Assembly: GCF_032854445.1 (NCBI RefSeq) | Contig: NC_088299.1 | Coordinates: forward strand, 19,151,608-19,215,607 | Length of the DNA stretch: 64,000 nucleotides | Direction: 5' to 3' | Source: Liolophura sinensis | Lineage: Eukaryota > Mollusca > Polyplacophora > Chitonida > Chitonidae | In this document: one piece after another, positions 1 to 11,592 of the stretch | Position numbering within the stretch: position 1 is the stretch's first letter | How the letters are laid out: each line of letters begins with the position of its first letter | The notes under the pieces: generated by a model | Told to the model about the DNA's origin: nothing | What the model saw: only the letters and a program-made list of their open reading frames with translations | Databases searched by the model: none | Position numbers and translations under genes: made by a program

Positions 1-344
1 TACTTTCTTGGTGCGTTGAATATGGGATAGCTTTCAGGAAGGGCCATGGGTGTGGCAAGTGCGATACCTCCGGGTCAAGCTGACTGTGGTCACATGATCA
101 CATATAGAAAAGGTCTGTAGAGATTGAAGAGGATGAAAGGTATGTGTTGTAAATCATTAAGGCCTGAAATGTCACTTAAAACGACCACAGATAAGTAATA
201 ATGGTAAAAAAAATCAAAATAAAAAAGAGTAATGTCTATGTTTACTACTTACATGTTACAAGTTCTTTTCATTTCAGATATACATCAGTTTGTTTTAAAT
301 GCCTTTGCTTTTCAGTGAATTATAACCTACACAAATGTCAGAAC

Positions 345-551
345 GCCAGCAACCTGTGGATGGTCTTGGGTTTCCCCCGGGCTCTGCCCAGTTTCCTCCC
401 ACCGCAATTCTGACCGCCGTCGTATAAGTGAAATATTCTTGAGTGCCGCGTAAAACAACAACCAAATACATAAATAATGCTGGCCGCCGTCCTATAAGTG
501 AAATATTCTTTTGAGTACGGCGTAAAACACCAGTCAAACATGTAAATAAAT
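345..551 (+). mobile_element. SINE fragment with doubled 3' tail
   Basis: 3' part of the window's SINE family (gcaacctg..., cccgggctctgcc, ataagtgaaatattcttgag). The tail segment occurs twice in tandem: about 405-475 and 476-551. Confidence 0.85.
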
Positions 552-1009
552 GCTACTGTCTGACAAAATTTATGATACCGTCGGTGGATATTACACGGTT
601 TGTAAATCAACTGATTTTACGTGTGTGGTTGTCCGTAAACGATACAGACCTGCTCCACAACACCTTGTGAAATGACCCTTTGTCTTACAAAATCGTTGTA
701 AACGATCTCAAAGTGATGTCTTCTGCAGAAGTTCTGTGTTATCACACGTCACTTCATGCTCATGTAGTAAATGGACAAAGGCTACGTCAGAGCTCAAGCG
801 GCACTATCTGATAGCAATGTGTTTGCATAAAATTCTCAAGATGGCTACCGCGATTCAAACTAGCCATAATATGTTTTAACACAAACCACCAAAGAACTAA
901 GGAAGTATATAAAGTGCGAAAATAGGACGGAATCATGCAAAGTCAAGCAGTCAGTATATTAAAGCATTGTGGAGTAATTTCCGCAATGGAGTAATTTCAA
1001 AAGGATCTA
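552..1009. other. Unannotated spacer
   Basis: I see no gene, array or recognisable element. Short open frames here have no coding character. Confidence 0.5.
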
Positions 1010-1217
1010 GGGGCCTCCGTGGCTCAGTCGGTAAGCGCGCTAGCGCAGCGTAGTGACCCAGAAGCCTCTCACCAAATGCGGTCGCTGTGAGTTCAAGGCC
1101 AGCTCATGCTGGCTTCCTCTCCGGCCGTACGTCGGAAGGTCTGGCAGCAACCTGCGGATGGTCGTGGGTTTCCCCTTGCTCTGCCCGGTTTTCACCCACC
1201 ATAATGCTGGCCGCCTT
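1010..1217 (+). mobile_element. tRNA-derived SINE, 3'-truncated
   Basis: Has the tRNA-like head: gtggctcagtcgg resembles a pol III A box and gagttcaagg a B box. It continues to ataatgctggccgcc and lacks the A/T-rich tail. Confidence 0.9.
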
Positions 1218-1488
1218 TGATTGACTTTGATTGCTTTCTGTTTTATTCGGCATGGGAGCTATCCTCAACAATCCCCGTTGTTGTCCCGTCCTTTTCCTTG
1301 TCCAATTTTGCCCAAACTGTTTGTCTTGGTTTAGGTTCTAGAAGATCTTGGGCACCATGTTGAGAATTGAAGTCTCGCTCATTGGACGATTTTGCTTTCC
1401 TGTCTCTCTCTCTCATCCCACCAAAATTCGACCATAGCAGGTAATGTTTCCAGGAAGTGTAGGAAGGGTTGTCCTCATTAGTTGCACA

Positions 1489-2757
1489 TTAACAGTTCTG
1501 CAGGACTACATCCAGCAGGCCGTGTAGGCGTAGATCATCGATAGAAAAGGATCCATTTATTTTAAGATTTTTCTTTGCTGTAGCAACAGCTCGCTGTACT
1601 TCACCGTTTGCTTGATGACGGTGTGGAGTGTTGTGTGTTGGAAGTTGTAGTCTGCTTGATGACGGTGTGGAATGTTGGAAGCCGAAGTCTGCTTGATGAC
1701 GGTGTGGAGTGTTGTGTATTGGGAGTTGTAGTCTGCTTGATGACGGTGTGGAGTGTTGTGTGTTGAGAGTTGTACTCTGCTTGATGACGGTGTGGAATGT
1801 TGTGTGTTGGAAGCTGAAGTCTGATTTATGACGGTGTGGAGTGTTGTGTGTTGGACGTTGTAGTCTGCTTGACGACGGTGTGGAATGTTGTGTGTTGGAA
1901 GTTGTAGTCTGCTTGATGACGGTGTGGAGTGTTGGGAGCTGAAGTCTGATTGATGACGGTGTGGAGTGTTGGAAGCTGAGGTCTGCTTGATGACGGTGTG
2001 GAGTGTTGTGTGCTGGGAGTTGTAGTCTGCTTGATGACGGTGTGGAATGTTGTGTGTTGGAAGCTGAAGTCTGATTGATGACGGTGTGGAATGTTGTGTG
2101 TTGGGAGTTGTAGTCTGCTTGATGACGGTGTGGAGTGTTGGGAGTTGTAGTCTGCTTGATAACGGTGTGGAGTGTTGTGTGTTGGGAGTTGTAGTCTGCT
2201 TGATGACGGTGTGGAATGTTGTGTGTTGAAAGTTGTAGTCTGCTTGATGACGGTGTGGAGTGTTGTGTGTTGGACGTTGTACTCTGCTTGATGACGGTAT
2301 GGAGTGTTGTGTGTTGGAAGTTGTGGTCAGCTTGATGAGGCTGTGGAGTGTTGTGTGTTGGGAGTTGTAGTCTGCTTGATAACGGTATAGAGTGTTGTGT
2401 GTTGGACGTTGTACTCTGCTTGATGACGGTGTGGAGTGTTGTGTGTTGGAAGTTGTGGTCAGCTTGATGAGGCTGTGGAGTGTTGTGTGTTGGGAGTTGT
2501 AGTCTGCTTGATAACGGTATAGAGTGTTGTGTGTTGGACGTTGTACTCTGCTTGATGACGGTGTGGAGTGTTGTGTGTTGGAAGTTGTAATCTGCTTGGA
2601 ATTCTTTAAATTCCCTAAAAAGGAAAGTTGTTCCGTTATCTGTGATCAGATGATCGGCTGTTCCGAATCGAGCAAAAATGTCTTTCAGTTTCAAAATTGT
2701 CTCCTTGCTGGTGAGATGGGACTATTTCGAATGTCACAAATTGGTTGTCTCTGTTAA
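1489..2757 (-). pseudogene. Ty3/gypsy-type integrase fragment expanded by an internal minisatellite
   Basis: The minus-strand frame starts with an integrase-core segment (FGTADHLITDNG, the second catalytic Asp, then REFKEF). It ends with ANGEVQRAV, the segment with the catalytic Glu. Between them the normal spacing of about 35 residues has become about 345, because a 44-bp unit has multiplied there. The frame is still open for 401 codons, but the enzyme cannot be functional. No LTRs, reverse transcriptase or gag were seen around it. A retrotransposon relic. Confidence 0.8.
1605..2600. repeat. 44-bp minisatellite inside integrase relic
   Basis: About 22 copies of a 44-bp unit (tctgcttgatgacggtgtgg...), with some shorter copies of about 34 bp. 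44 is not divisible by three, so successive units are read in three different minus-strand frames, none of which has a stop. Confidence 0.9.
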
Positions 2758-3230
2758 GTCTCTCAGGTACGGAAGAAACAGTCTCTATTGTTTACCGGAA
2801 TTTCTCTCCCGTGATTAGGCCATTCATACCGAACAAAATGTTTAACGCTTGCTAGTTGTCTGGAAATGTCTTTGGCGCGTACGCAACGGGTTTCTATTCC
2901 GATCCTTGAAGCTGGAATAAGACATGACCAGGTCCACAAAGAAATGTGTGTGTACTAACCTTTGTCGGTGGATTGAAAGAATGTCAAAAATCGAAAGCAT
3001 GGAAGTAGTACACTTCAAGCAAGTTAGTCGGATCAAGGTTTAAAAATTGAAACTCCACAGTTTGATCGAGTTCATTGAATACAGATTATATGCAAAATTA
3101 CAGCTTTCATTCATGTCACATACTCGTGTAGTAAGGCTCCAAACTTTAAACTTTCGGGCCGAATTTTCCAGGTGACAGCGTGTTCGTTTACGAACAACCA
3201 ATACCACGGATTAATAAATACCACGGAATT
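2758..3230. other. Spacer between retroelement relics
   Basis: No feature that I can support. It may be more decayed retroelement sequence, since it lies between a gypsy fragment and a BEL/Pao element. Confidence 0.4.
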
Positions 3231-3594
3231 AATCGTGGTTATCAAGAGCTAGCTCCCTTGTATTGATTTATCCGGCTTGACCTCTGAACTATATGTGTAC
3301 CGATACTGTTCAAATTATTATAAGCCGGAGTCTAAATATCACAATTACAAAAACATCAGTAAGTTTACGTCAGAAACATAACGTGAAGTGTGGCCGAATA
3401 TAGCCGTAATCATGATCAACTTCGTAAGTGTTCTCTACTGAAATCTGTAGGCTAAAAGTTAGGGATTTGACGTAAATGTTGTTGTTGCAAAGTTCGAACG
3501 CTTGTCTCCTCAGGATTCTGACACAACTGCCCTCCCTGGGCGGGCATAGGCATGATATGAATATTAAACAGTTACGTCACTGACTGACAGCACA
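3231..3594 (-). repeat. BEL/Pao 3' LTR (shortened)
   Basis: Matches 5639-6119 along its length except for a gap of about 120 bp. It shares aaattattataagccggag and gatatgaatattaaacag. Confidence 0.8.
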
Positions 3595-3689
3595 CTCCCT
3601 GCCTGACGTCATTAATTTGGGGTCAGTTAACACAAAAAAACATAAATCAAACGGAAAGAACGATAACGCTGTATCGGCGCTAACAGACG

Positions 3690-5460
3690 GACCTCGATGA
3701 GTAAGCGCAAGAATCCGTCGGTCAGTTCTTTGGAGGGAAAACCACAACCTCGCTTACAGGGCGAGTGTGAAGCACTGCACCATCTGTTTTGGGCACATGA
3801 ATCACGACTCTCCTGATTCTTCCATCAGATCCTGGTAAGATTTGGTTGATGATTTCAATGGGACAATCGTTCCTAGGAGTGTCTTTCTATTTAAGAATGA
3901 TAACGTCACCTGTCTTTGCACTTGGCTTGTCTAGCTGCCACTTACGTCTAACTTGAAGCAAATGGATGTATTCCACGCGCCTTCTTCTCCAAAACTGCTC
4001 CGCAAGCACTTAAGCCCGTTTCCACTGTACTCTGTGCAAATCTTTTATGTCACTGTGATGCAAAGGTACGACAGCAAAACTAGTCTTCTGGGTGAGAAGA
4101 GTGTTCGAAGACAAGATGAAGGGGATGTCGGGATCAGGAGAGACCGGAACGATTCGTCGATTATTCACGATGGCCCAAACCTCCGACGTAAACGTTGTCA
4201 ACACCTTATTTGTCAAATGCTTGGAAGATATCTCCGCCATCATGGAGTCCAGGACTCACTTCGAGACACCAGTCATTCGCTCGCTCGTTTAACCCACATG
4301 AGACGAACGGGGTGGATTTAAAATACACTGCACTCCACTGTTGTACAGGAACGTTTTTATTGGGGGATATCCAACGTTGATGACATCGAAGAGGAAGGAA
4401 TTCGTGGCTCCCACAAGGTTCGTACCACGGTCTGATCAGTAGGCCTACTGTACTTTCCCGCGTACTGCCTGAAATCTTCTCAGAGCGTTTATTAATGAGG
4501 AAGATGTTATCTTCAATGACTTCAATGTTAATTGCCCTAATAGTCATGCAAGTGAACAAACAGCCCATCTCTTGCTATTAGCTGTCCCTTCGAGTTCTGC
4601 GTGTGATGAAGGGCCAAACGTGTCTACCCCCACATATGTAAAATGGGCGCTTGCGACAGACGGTGAACAAGAAGGTCGGACATCTTTTGTTCACATGGTT
4701 GTCCACGAAGTTTTCCACACTTCACGCATTTGTACAGGATGGAAGTGATCAGCCTCTTGCAGCCGGTGATCCACAATCCGGCGGCCCGAACTGCTCCCTC
4801 GGTAAGCAGACGCACTTGGTGTTTGACCAACTCGTGATGGTGGCGGATGAGATCAGTAGCCACGTGGTGCTTACCGGTTAAAATGATTGGATGTTTATCC
4901 TCATCGGGTTGATCACTTCGTAGTAGTCTTTCTCCAACTGTCAGCAGACCATTTTCGTCAACGGCTGGGCCCAGAGCAAGGATGGAGCTATCTCTGGGAA
5001 GAGCTTTCCTCGCCTTCATGCAATGGATCTCAGAAGGGTAACCTTCATGCTGAATCTCCCTGCTACAGTCGAGCGATTGCGTCAACTAAACTTTTCCAGC
5101 TGCAGAAACGCGTGAAGCTTTTCAGTTCCAAGATGACCAGTTGCCATTACGTTTGTTGACATTACACTGGCTGTCGGTCGGATTTCTTTGTCAGTTTCAG
5201 GATTAGGATGTGCCAAATCATCACAATCTTCAAGTCCTTGTATCTTGGACTGTCCTTGTAACCAGACAATTGGTCCGAGATTCTCAACGATCTGTGTAAC
5301 TACATCAGCGGGGTTCAAATGAGACCGGAAGTAGGCCCTCTGTTGCGGACTGGAAGATTTGTGGATCCGTTCGACACGATTTGCCATGTATACAAAGAGC
5401 CGCCTGGTTTGGTTATGTAGATAACCGAGTACGGCCTTGCTGTCCGTGAAATATCATATA
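3690..5460 (-). pseudogene. BEL/Pao pol remnant (RNase H end to integrase C-terminus)
   Basis: On the minus strand, in order: the end of the RNase H/connection region with ANRVERIH (5380-5460), an integrase zinc-binding segment with HHHE and CVKCGKLRG (4624-5085), integrase core pieces (4206-4568), a segment with EVWAIVN and TLLTQK (4010-4243), and the C-terminal tail with a PVSEVVV-type end (about 3690-3960). The frame changes between pieces and there is at least one in-frame stop, so it is not functional. Confidence 0.85.
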
Positions 5461-5638
5461 TCGAATACTGACACCTAACACTCGGCAGTTTAGATTGTGA
5501 ACTGTTTATTCTGGGTGGGAAGAGGTAAAGGTTGAAAGGAACAAAAATAAACAATGAGGACAAACCAATGGGAGTCAAGCAATGTGCATAGCTTTACAAT
5601 GTCACACACGCGCAAGGGACAATACTTTAAACGAAATA

Positions 5639-6119
5639 AATCGTAGTTATCAAGAGCTAGCTGCCTTACATTGATTTATCGGGCGTGTCCCGTCGACTAT
5701 AGATGTACCAATACTGTTCAAATTATTATAAGCCGGAGTCTGAATATCTCAATTACAACTACAAAAACATCAGCAATTTTACGTCAGAAACATAACGTGA
5801 AGTGTGGCCGAATATAGCCGTAATTATGATCAAATTTGACGTAAATGCTGTTGTTGTAAAGTTCGAATGTTTTCTCCTCAAGATTCAAACACACACAGCT
5901 CACAAACTCAAGACGTAAACAAGAGATTGTCATGAAAGTTTCTATGTACAACTGTCACTCACACTGTGGTGGGCTCCACCCTCACCGAATCTGTCAGATT
6001 ACATCGGGGTGTGAGACGAAGCCTCATGTATTTTTCGCGGGGTTAACACGACTGCCATTGGTGGGCGGGCATACTCATGATATGAATATTAAACAGTTAC
6101 GTCAATGATTGACAGCACA
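5639..6119 (-). repeat. BEL/Pao 5' LTR
   Basis: Longer copy of the LTR, at the 5' side of the minus-strand element. It includes about 120-150 bp around 5890-6050 that is absent from the other LTR. Confidence 0.8.
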
Positions 6120-6775
6120 GTCATTCAACTGCATGCTTAATCAGTGTATTACAACGAAATTTAATCACTTAGTTTTAAGGTTAATAGTTTCTATACTTTC
6201 TGTGGATAAATAAAAAGATTAGCCCAAAAGTTAAACCGTCTTGTCAGATTTAAATACATTCTGTAATAAAATTGACATTCCTGTTGATATAATGACAATC
6301 CTATTATTTGTCAGTGGACAAAGGCTAAAAAGAAATGTACATACAAGGGCTTAGCAATTAATCCTGTCACCAAATGTCTCGTGGACAAATCTCACCAAAA
6401 TTGATTGCCATGCACCAACACAAACCTATAGCTTTCTACAGCGCGGAGCTATAGGCAGGGTGAAAATATGATCAAACTACTGTTCCTGAAAAAATACTGA
6501 ATATATGTATGATTGCAACATACTCGACAATAATGCACTGCAAGTAGTTGTTCTTGTAGCCTGTAGTGTGTTCTCCGTGATTACCAGCGTATGGTCCGTT
6601 ATCTTTTCTTATCTCGTAGCTTAGTTATCTTTACGATGTAACAGCATAAAACATTAAATCAATGCAAACAGAGCCATCCGATGAGCAAACCACTATTTCG
6701 TTCTTGTACGATAATTCTTAACACAGTGTAATTTCTAGCGTATTCCAAGATAATGCACTGCTATTGTTGTTTCAG
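6120..6775. other. Spacer with a small local duplication
   Basis: No gene seen. About 6528-6580 resembles 6751-6800 (aatgcactgc ... gtgttctccg), so the flank and start of the following exon-like block may have been duplicated. Confidence 0.45.
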
Positions 6776-7150
6776 ATAACAGAGTGTTCTCCGCGTGTGG
6801 ATGGGGCTGACTTCCAGAGAATCATCGGGTCTGTTAAGACAGACAAAGGCCAGCTTGTGCTCAGGGGAGGTATGACCCTTTTGGGAGATCGTCCTTCCTG
6901 GGTGTGGAAGAATACCGTTATCCACTGTGTTGGGGGACGGCATCGACTTCTACTTCTACAGTGGAAGCCTCACCAACCGGTTCGCGGTATGTCTTGATGA
7001 AAAGGATGGGGCGAAGAAACAATGCAGCGATACTGGTTGGAAGTTGTACCTCTACAACTGCTCTGCTCTGAGTTTGGAAATGGTGAAACTGGCAGAGACA
7101 CCTGTCGGTCTTATTACATGGTTAAGTAAGACAATCAAGAGGTGGTGATA
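6776..7150 (+). pseudogene. Exon-like fragment of unknown family, frameshifted
   Basis: A clean acceptor (ttgttgtttcag) is followed by a coding-looking stretch (ADFQRIIGSVKTDKGQLVL..., WVWKN). At about 6925-6940 the coding character moves to another frame (GDGIDFYFYSGSL..., KLYLYNCSALSLEM). That frame runs to about 7125, where TTAA|gtaaga could be a donor. The protein family is not recognised. The frame change suggests a pseudogene, although an assembly error could produce the same picture. Confidence 0.45.
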
Positions 7151-7457
7151 TTGTTCTTGAAAATGCCTTGAAGAAATTAATATCTTGTAGGTGAAATTAG
7201 GCTATCTGTCTCCATTGCGACGAGATTAGCATTCATCGTTTGCTCACTGATGTTACATGTTGTGATGTCACCTTGTTTAAATCATGACGAACAAAAAACC
7301 AGTGCCTCCGGCAAAATAAATGGTATATGGAAAATGTCCTTGGAAAATGTCGGCAAGAGATATATGCATCGACATATTTGCCTACGAGGACAGAGACCGT
7401 GTAAACCACGTTTTTGTAGCTTGCTGTGAATAATGCTTAAACGTTACACCGCCACGG

Positions 7458-7626
7458 ACACGGGGAAGCCCACGACCGTCCGCCGTTGCTGGAAGACCTT
7501 CCCACTTACGGCCAGAGAGGAAGCCAGCATGAGCTGGACTTGAAATCACAGCTACCGCATTGGTGAGTGTGCCCTGGGGGACTGTGCCCCGCTAGCGCGT
7601 TAACCCATTCGGTCACGCAGGCCCCC
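7458..7626 (-). mobile_element. SINE, 5' part
   Basis: Minus-strand copy running from the GTGGGTTTCC region to the tRNA-like head (gcccccaatc end). The 3' tail is missing. Confidence 0.85.
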
Positions 7627-7846
7627 AATCATTCATTTAGTTGAGGTAATCCTGTGAGAATCTGCGCGATGATACCAGCCTGTAGCATGTAACGGTGATG
7701 AAGAAGTAAACGTTTAATGATAATCTAGTGAATCTAACAATTATATTCACATTATTAGGGTTAATGTCACGTTTCCTACATTTGTTTGTCTATACTATAG
7801 AGGGGAGTGGTGTCATAATAAACAATGACTAATAGTGCTGAGCATG

Positions 7847-8010
7847 CCAGCGAGGCTCATGCTGGCTTCCTGTCCTGTCAGAAGTGGGAATATCTTTTCT
7901 TTGGATTTCCCTCGGACACTGGCCGATTTCCTCCCACCATGATTCTCGGGGCAAGTGAAATATTCTTGAGAACGGTGTAAAACACCAATCGAATGAAGAA
8001 ATAAATCAAA
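7847..8010 (+). mobile_element. SINE, diverged
   Basis: Retains ctcatgctggcttcct, tttcctcccacca, aagtgaaatattcttgag and caccaatcgaa with many changes. An old copy. Confidence 0.75.
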
Positions 8011-8292
8011 CGTTGTTTTGGTAATCAAAAAGTATGTGTTTCTTTGTCAGCAGGTCAGGGTTGCAATCCCGTACTGAACTATCATTTTGGGATCTTCCCT
8101 AATCTGAATAAACTCTGTGTGCTGTTCGTTTGTCTGGGTTTCACTTGAATGTCTCATGGAATGACGGAAACCTTTAGTTTGATTTCGTTGACCCTAGGGT
8201 GGTAAGCAGTGACATCTAATATGAAAATAACATTTCCAAGCATTCATAAAATGTGCGGTAAATATTACTCAGCAGCCTACGCTAATCTATGT

Positions 8293-8434
8293 TATTTATT
8301 TATTTATTTGATTGGTGTTTCACGCCGTACTCAAGAATATTTCCCTTATACGACGGCGGCCAGCATTATGGTGGGAGCAAAACCGGGCAGAGCCCGGGGG
8401 AAACCCACGACCATCCGCAGGTTGATGGAAGACG
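8293..8434 (-). mobile_element. SINE 3' end fragment
   Basis: Begins with (TTTA)n, then ttgattggtgtttcacgccg, through to the cccacgaccatccgcagg region. Confidence 0.9.
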
Positions 8435-8535
8435 TCAAATCTATGTTGGAAAATAAAACTACACAAGCCTGCTGATCAGATTGGTATAGATGTTATTTAG
8501 AGAGTGGATTTTAAGTAACTGTATTATCGTCATTA

Positions 8536-8745
8536 GGGGGGCCTCCGTGGCAGAGGTGGATAGTCCACCAGAGCTGCGCAGTGATCTAGGAGCGGTCGCT
8601 TTGAGTTCAAGTTCAGTTCATGCTGGCTTCTTTGCCAGCCGCACGTGGGAAGGTATGACAGCACTCTGCGGAACCTGCGGATGTCGGGCTCTGCCCGGTG
8701 TCTTCCCACAATAATGATGTCCGCCGTCGTATAGTTAAATTTAAC
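8536..8745 (+). mobile_element. SINE with truncated tail
   Basis: Has the head ggggcctccgtggc and runs to ccgccgtcgtatagt, where it is cut off at the start of a 44-bp tandem array. Confidence 0.85.
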
Positions 8746-9400
8746 ACCAGTAGAGGTATGCTGTGTGAGGTATTACCACGTTCTTTTGACTGGCTGGCGG
8801 TATGCGGTGTGAGGTATTACGAGGTCCATTTGACTGGGTAGAGGTATATGATGTGAGGTATTACAGCGTTCATTTGACTGGGTAGAGGTATGCTGTGTGA
8901 GGTATTACAGCGTCCATTTGACTAGCTAGAGGTATGCTGTGTGAGGTATTACAGCGTCCATTTGACTAGCTAGAGATATGCTGTGTGAGGTATTATGAGG
9001 TCCATTTGACTGGGTAGAGGTATGTGGTGTTGGGTATTACAACGTCCATTTGACCAGCTAGAGATATGCGGTGTGAAGTATTACAACGTCCATTTGACTA
9101 GCTAGAGATATGCGATGGGAGGTATTACAGCGTTCATTTGACTGGGTAGAGGTATGCGGTGTGAAGTATTACAACGTCCATTTGACTAGCTAGAGGTATG
9201 CTGTGTGAAGTATTACAACGTCCATTTGACTAGCTAGAGGTATGCGGTGTGAAGTATTACAACGTCCATTTGACCAGCTAGAGATATGCGGTGGGAGGTA
9301 TTACAGCGTTCATTTGACTAGCTAGAGGTATGCGTTGTGAAGTATTACAACGTCCATTTGACTAGCTAGAGGTGTGTGGAGTAAAGTATACCTTGTTGGA
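8746..9400. repeat. 44-bp tandem array
   Basis: About 15 copies of gtccatttgactagctagag-gtatgctgtgtgaggtatta-cagc with substitutions. It starts at the broken end of a SINE. Confidence 0.92.
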
Positions 9401-9440
9401 AGCAATTTTTGAGAATCTTTTTATCAGTAATCTTTTCACT

Positions 9441-9674
9441 CAGCGCAGCGTAATGACCCAGGCGCCTTTTACCAATGCGGTAGCGGTGAGTTCAAGTCCA
9501 GCTTATGCTGGTTTCCTCCCCGGCCGTCGGTGGGAAGGTCTTGCAGCAACCTGCGGACGGTCGTGGGTTTCTCCCGTGCTCTGTCCGGTTTTCTCCCACT
9601 ATAATGCTTGCCACTGTTGTATAAGTGAAATATTCTTGAGTACTACGTAAAACGCCAATCAACTAAATAAATAG
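9441..9674 (+). mobile_element. SINE, nearly complete
   Basis: Lacks only the first bases of the tRNA-like head. Contains ggtgagttcaagtccagct and ends in caccaat-like sequence with an ataaata tail. Confidence 0.9.
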
Positions 9675-10760
9675 ATCCTAACCAGCAACTTTCGCCAGAT
9701 TTTCATTCTTCAGTCTTCTATTGATAGGCCTACTATCTAACAAGAACTCAAAACTAAATCTATATCCATACCGCTTTCTGATTCCAACTTAGCGAATAAT
9801 TTTCTTCAGTCATACACCCATATCTTCAGCGGGCGAACATATAAGACACATTGTATCATTCTCTAATTTCATTTCAGTATAAAATGAGAAATCACCTGAT
9901 TATCATGCACATTTACTCCTAACGTGCCTGAGGTATAAAGGTTGTTAATTGTTTATAGGCGATGTTTGACCAGTCCTCACACATTTTCTTGTTCCTTCTT
10001 AACATTTGCAGCTGGCTTTTCTTTGTTTTCGCGACTTTTATTACAATTATTGATAAGTGTATGTAGTATTCATTTAATATGTTCATTTCTCTCAATTATT
10101 TTGACTCGACATAAGTCAGCTTAGCCAAGGTTGTAAGGGTACCACTATCGGCGAGTAAAGATGAGAAACAACCTTACAAGATTAAACGAATAAGTTCAAT
10201 ACATATATTTGGGGAAAAAATAGACGAATAATACAAAAGACAATAATATGGAAAACAATTCAAATAATTACAAAAATATATATAAAATATATATCCCTTA
10301 TCGATGATAGCGTCTAAATGCGGATGCAATAATACGGCTTCCAAAGGCGAATCAGTTCACGTAAACATTGAATCCACAGTCAAGAGGCATCCTCCAATCG
10401 AAGCATAACACTTCGAGATAAGCTACAAACGGCAGTGGGTACTGCAGGCTTATGATGGTTGGCACCCAACTGCCTGTGAAGGTGTAACTTCTTGGGGCAA
10501 ACGGGTTGACAATAGCGTCGGTAATGCTGAGCTGTCGATGTACGTTTCACTCTTCGGAAATATACACAAAGTCCTTTCAGGGTAAACCGAGTTGAAATGT
10601 GCGTTATCGCACAAAGAGGCAAAGAGCGATGCAAGCTCCAAAATAACGTCTCAAAAAATAGCCAGTGGCAAAACACAAGCTCACAAAGTGTTGCTAAAAA
10701 TGGAGTACAAATAACTAGACTGAATTACAGTGTAGACTGCAACGTATACAAAAGGGGGAA
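9675..10760. other. AT-rich spacer
   Basis: No supported gene. The short frames around 10380-10790 have no recognisable motif. Confidence 0.45.
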
Positions 10761-10767
10761 ATGTAGG

Positions 10768-11291
10768 TCAAACACTGACCCGGTAAAATAAAAAAATACA
10801 ATACAATATTAAAAAATGGTGTTCGTAACACGAAGTACGGGGACTGTACTTCTTCGGCATATTAACGCGACATACTCTTTCAGTTTTCCTATGATCAAAT
10901 GTTCTAATAATGTAGTTAATATTGTTAACTTTCTTCACCACCTCATATGGTCCACTAAACTTGGCCTTAATCGGTTCCTTAGGTAGGACTAACAAAACAT
11001 AGAACCTGATCTCCAGACGAAAAACTTCTTGTCCTAGCCTTTTTGTTATAATACAGTTTCATTTTTTTCCTGAGAGGCCTTCAAATTAGCTCAGGCTTTA
11101 TGTAACAAGTCCAGAAACTGGGAAACATACTCTAATAAGTTTCCTTCTGTTTCTTGCGCCAAAGTACGCTCCTTCATCAAAGCTAAAGGACCTCTAAACT
11201 CATGACCATACACCAACTCAAAAGGACTAAACCCAGCTGGTGGACTCATTGGGAGTATCCCTAGTGGCAAAGGATACAAATGGAATCCACG
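10768..11291 (-). pseudogene. Ty3/gypsy integrase 3' fragment
   Basis: The minus-strand pieces GFSPFELVYGHEFRGPL (about 11170-11250) and KAKFSGPYEVVKKVN...RVCRVNM (about 10850-10970) match the end of the integrase core and the C-terminal chromatin-side segment of gypsy-type polyproteins. The frame is broken between them and a SINE interrupts the upstream side. Confidence 0.8.
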
Positions 11292-11478
11292 CAATGACCC
11301 ATGTCAGGGGCCGCTCGCCAATGCGGTCGCATTGTCCAGCTCATGCTGCCTCCCTACCCGGACGTAGGCACTCTGAGAAGGTGTGTCAGCAAACTGTTGA
11401 TGGTCGTGGGTGTTCCCCTGACTGCCCGGTTTCCTCTTACCTTATAGCTTGTCTCTGTCGAATATGTGAAATATTTTT
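11292..11478 (+). mobile_element. SINE, diverged, inserted at a gypsy relic
   Basis: Plus-strand copy from the caatgaccca region to a tail of about gaatatgtgaaatatt. Confidence 0.75.
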
Positions 11479-11592
11479 CATTTATTTATTTATTTATTTA
11501 TTTGATTGGTGTTTTACGCCGTACTCAAGAATATATCACTTATACGACGGTGACCAGCATTTTTATGGAAGGAAACCAGGCAGGGCCCGTTG
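11479..11592 (-). mobile_element. SINE 3' fragment, head-to-tail inverted with its neighbour
   Basis: (TTTA)n, then gattggtgttttacgccgta. It directly abuts the plus-strand copy, so the two 3' ends meet. Confidence 0.85.

Larger units (their letters stand above)
3231..6119 (-). mobile_element. BEL/Pao-type LTR retrotransposon, internally deleted
   Basis: Two direct repeats flank decayed pol sequence: 3231-3594 (about 364 bp) and 5639-6119 (about 481 bp). Both read, from the left, tatcaagagctagct..., then ataacgtgaagtgtggccg, and end at gacagcaca. Read on the minus strand each therefore starts TGTGCTGTC. The left copy lacks about 120 bp found in the right copy. Gag, protease and most of the reverse transcriptase are missing. 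Target-site duplications were not determined. Confidence 0.8.

Noticed and set aside
1010..1090. A true tRNA gene
   Set aside because: The A-box and B-box-like sequences belong to the SINE head; there is no cloverleaf acceptor stem, and the body continues as SINE.
8209..8475. 88-codon frame and similar short frames at 44608-44802, 53216-53455, 9372-9650
   Set aside because: They are translations of SINE copies.
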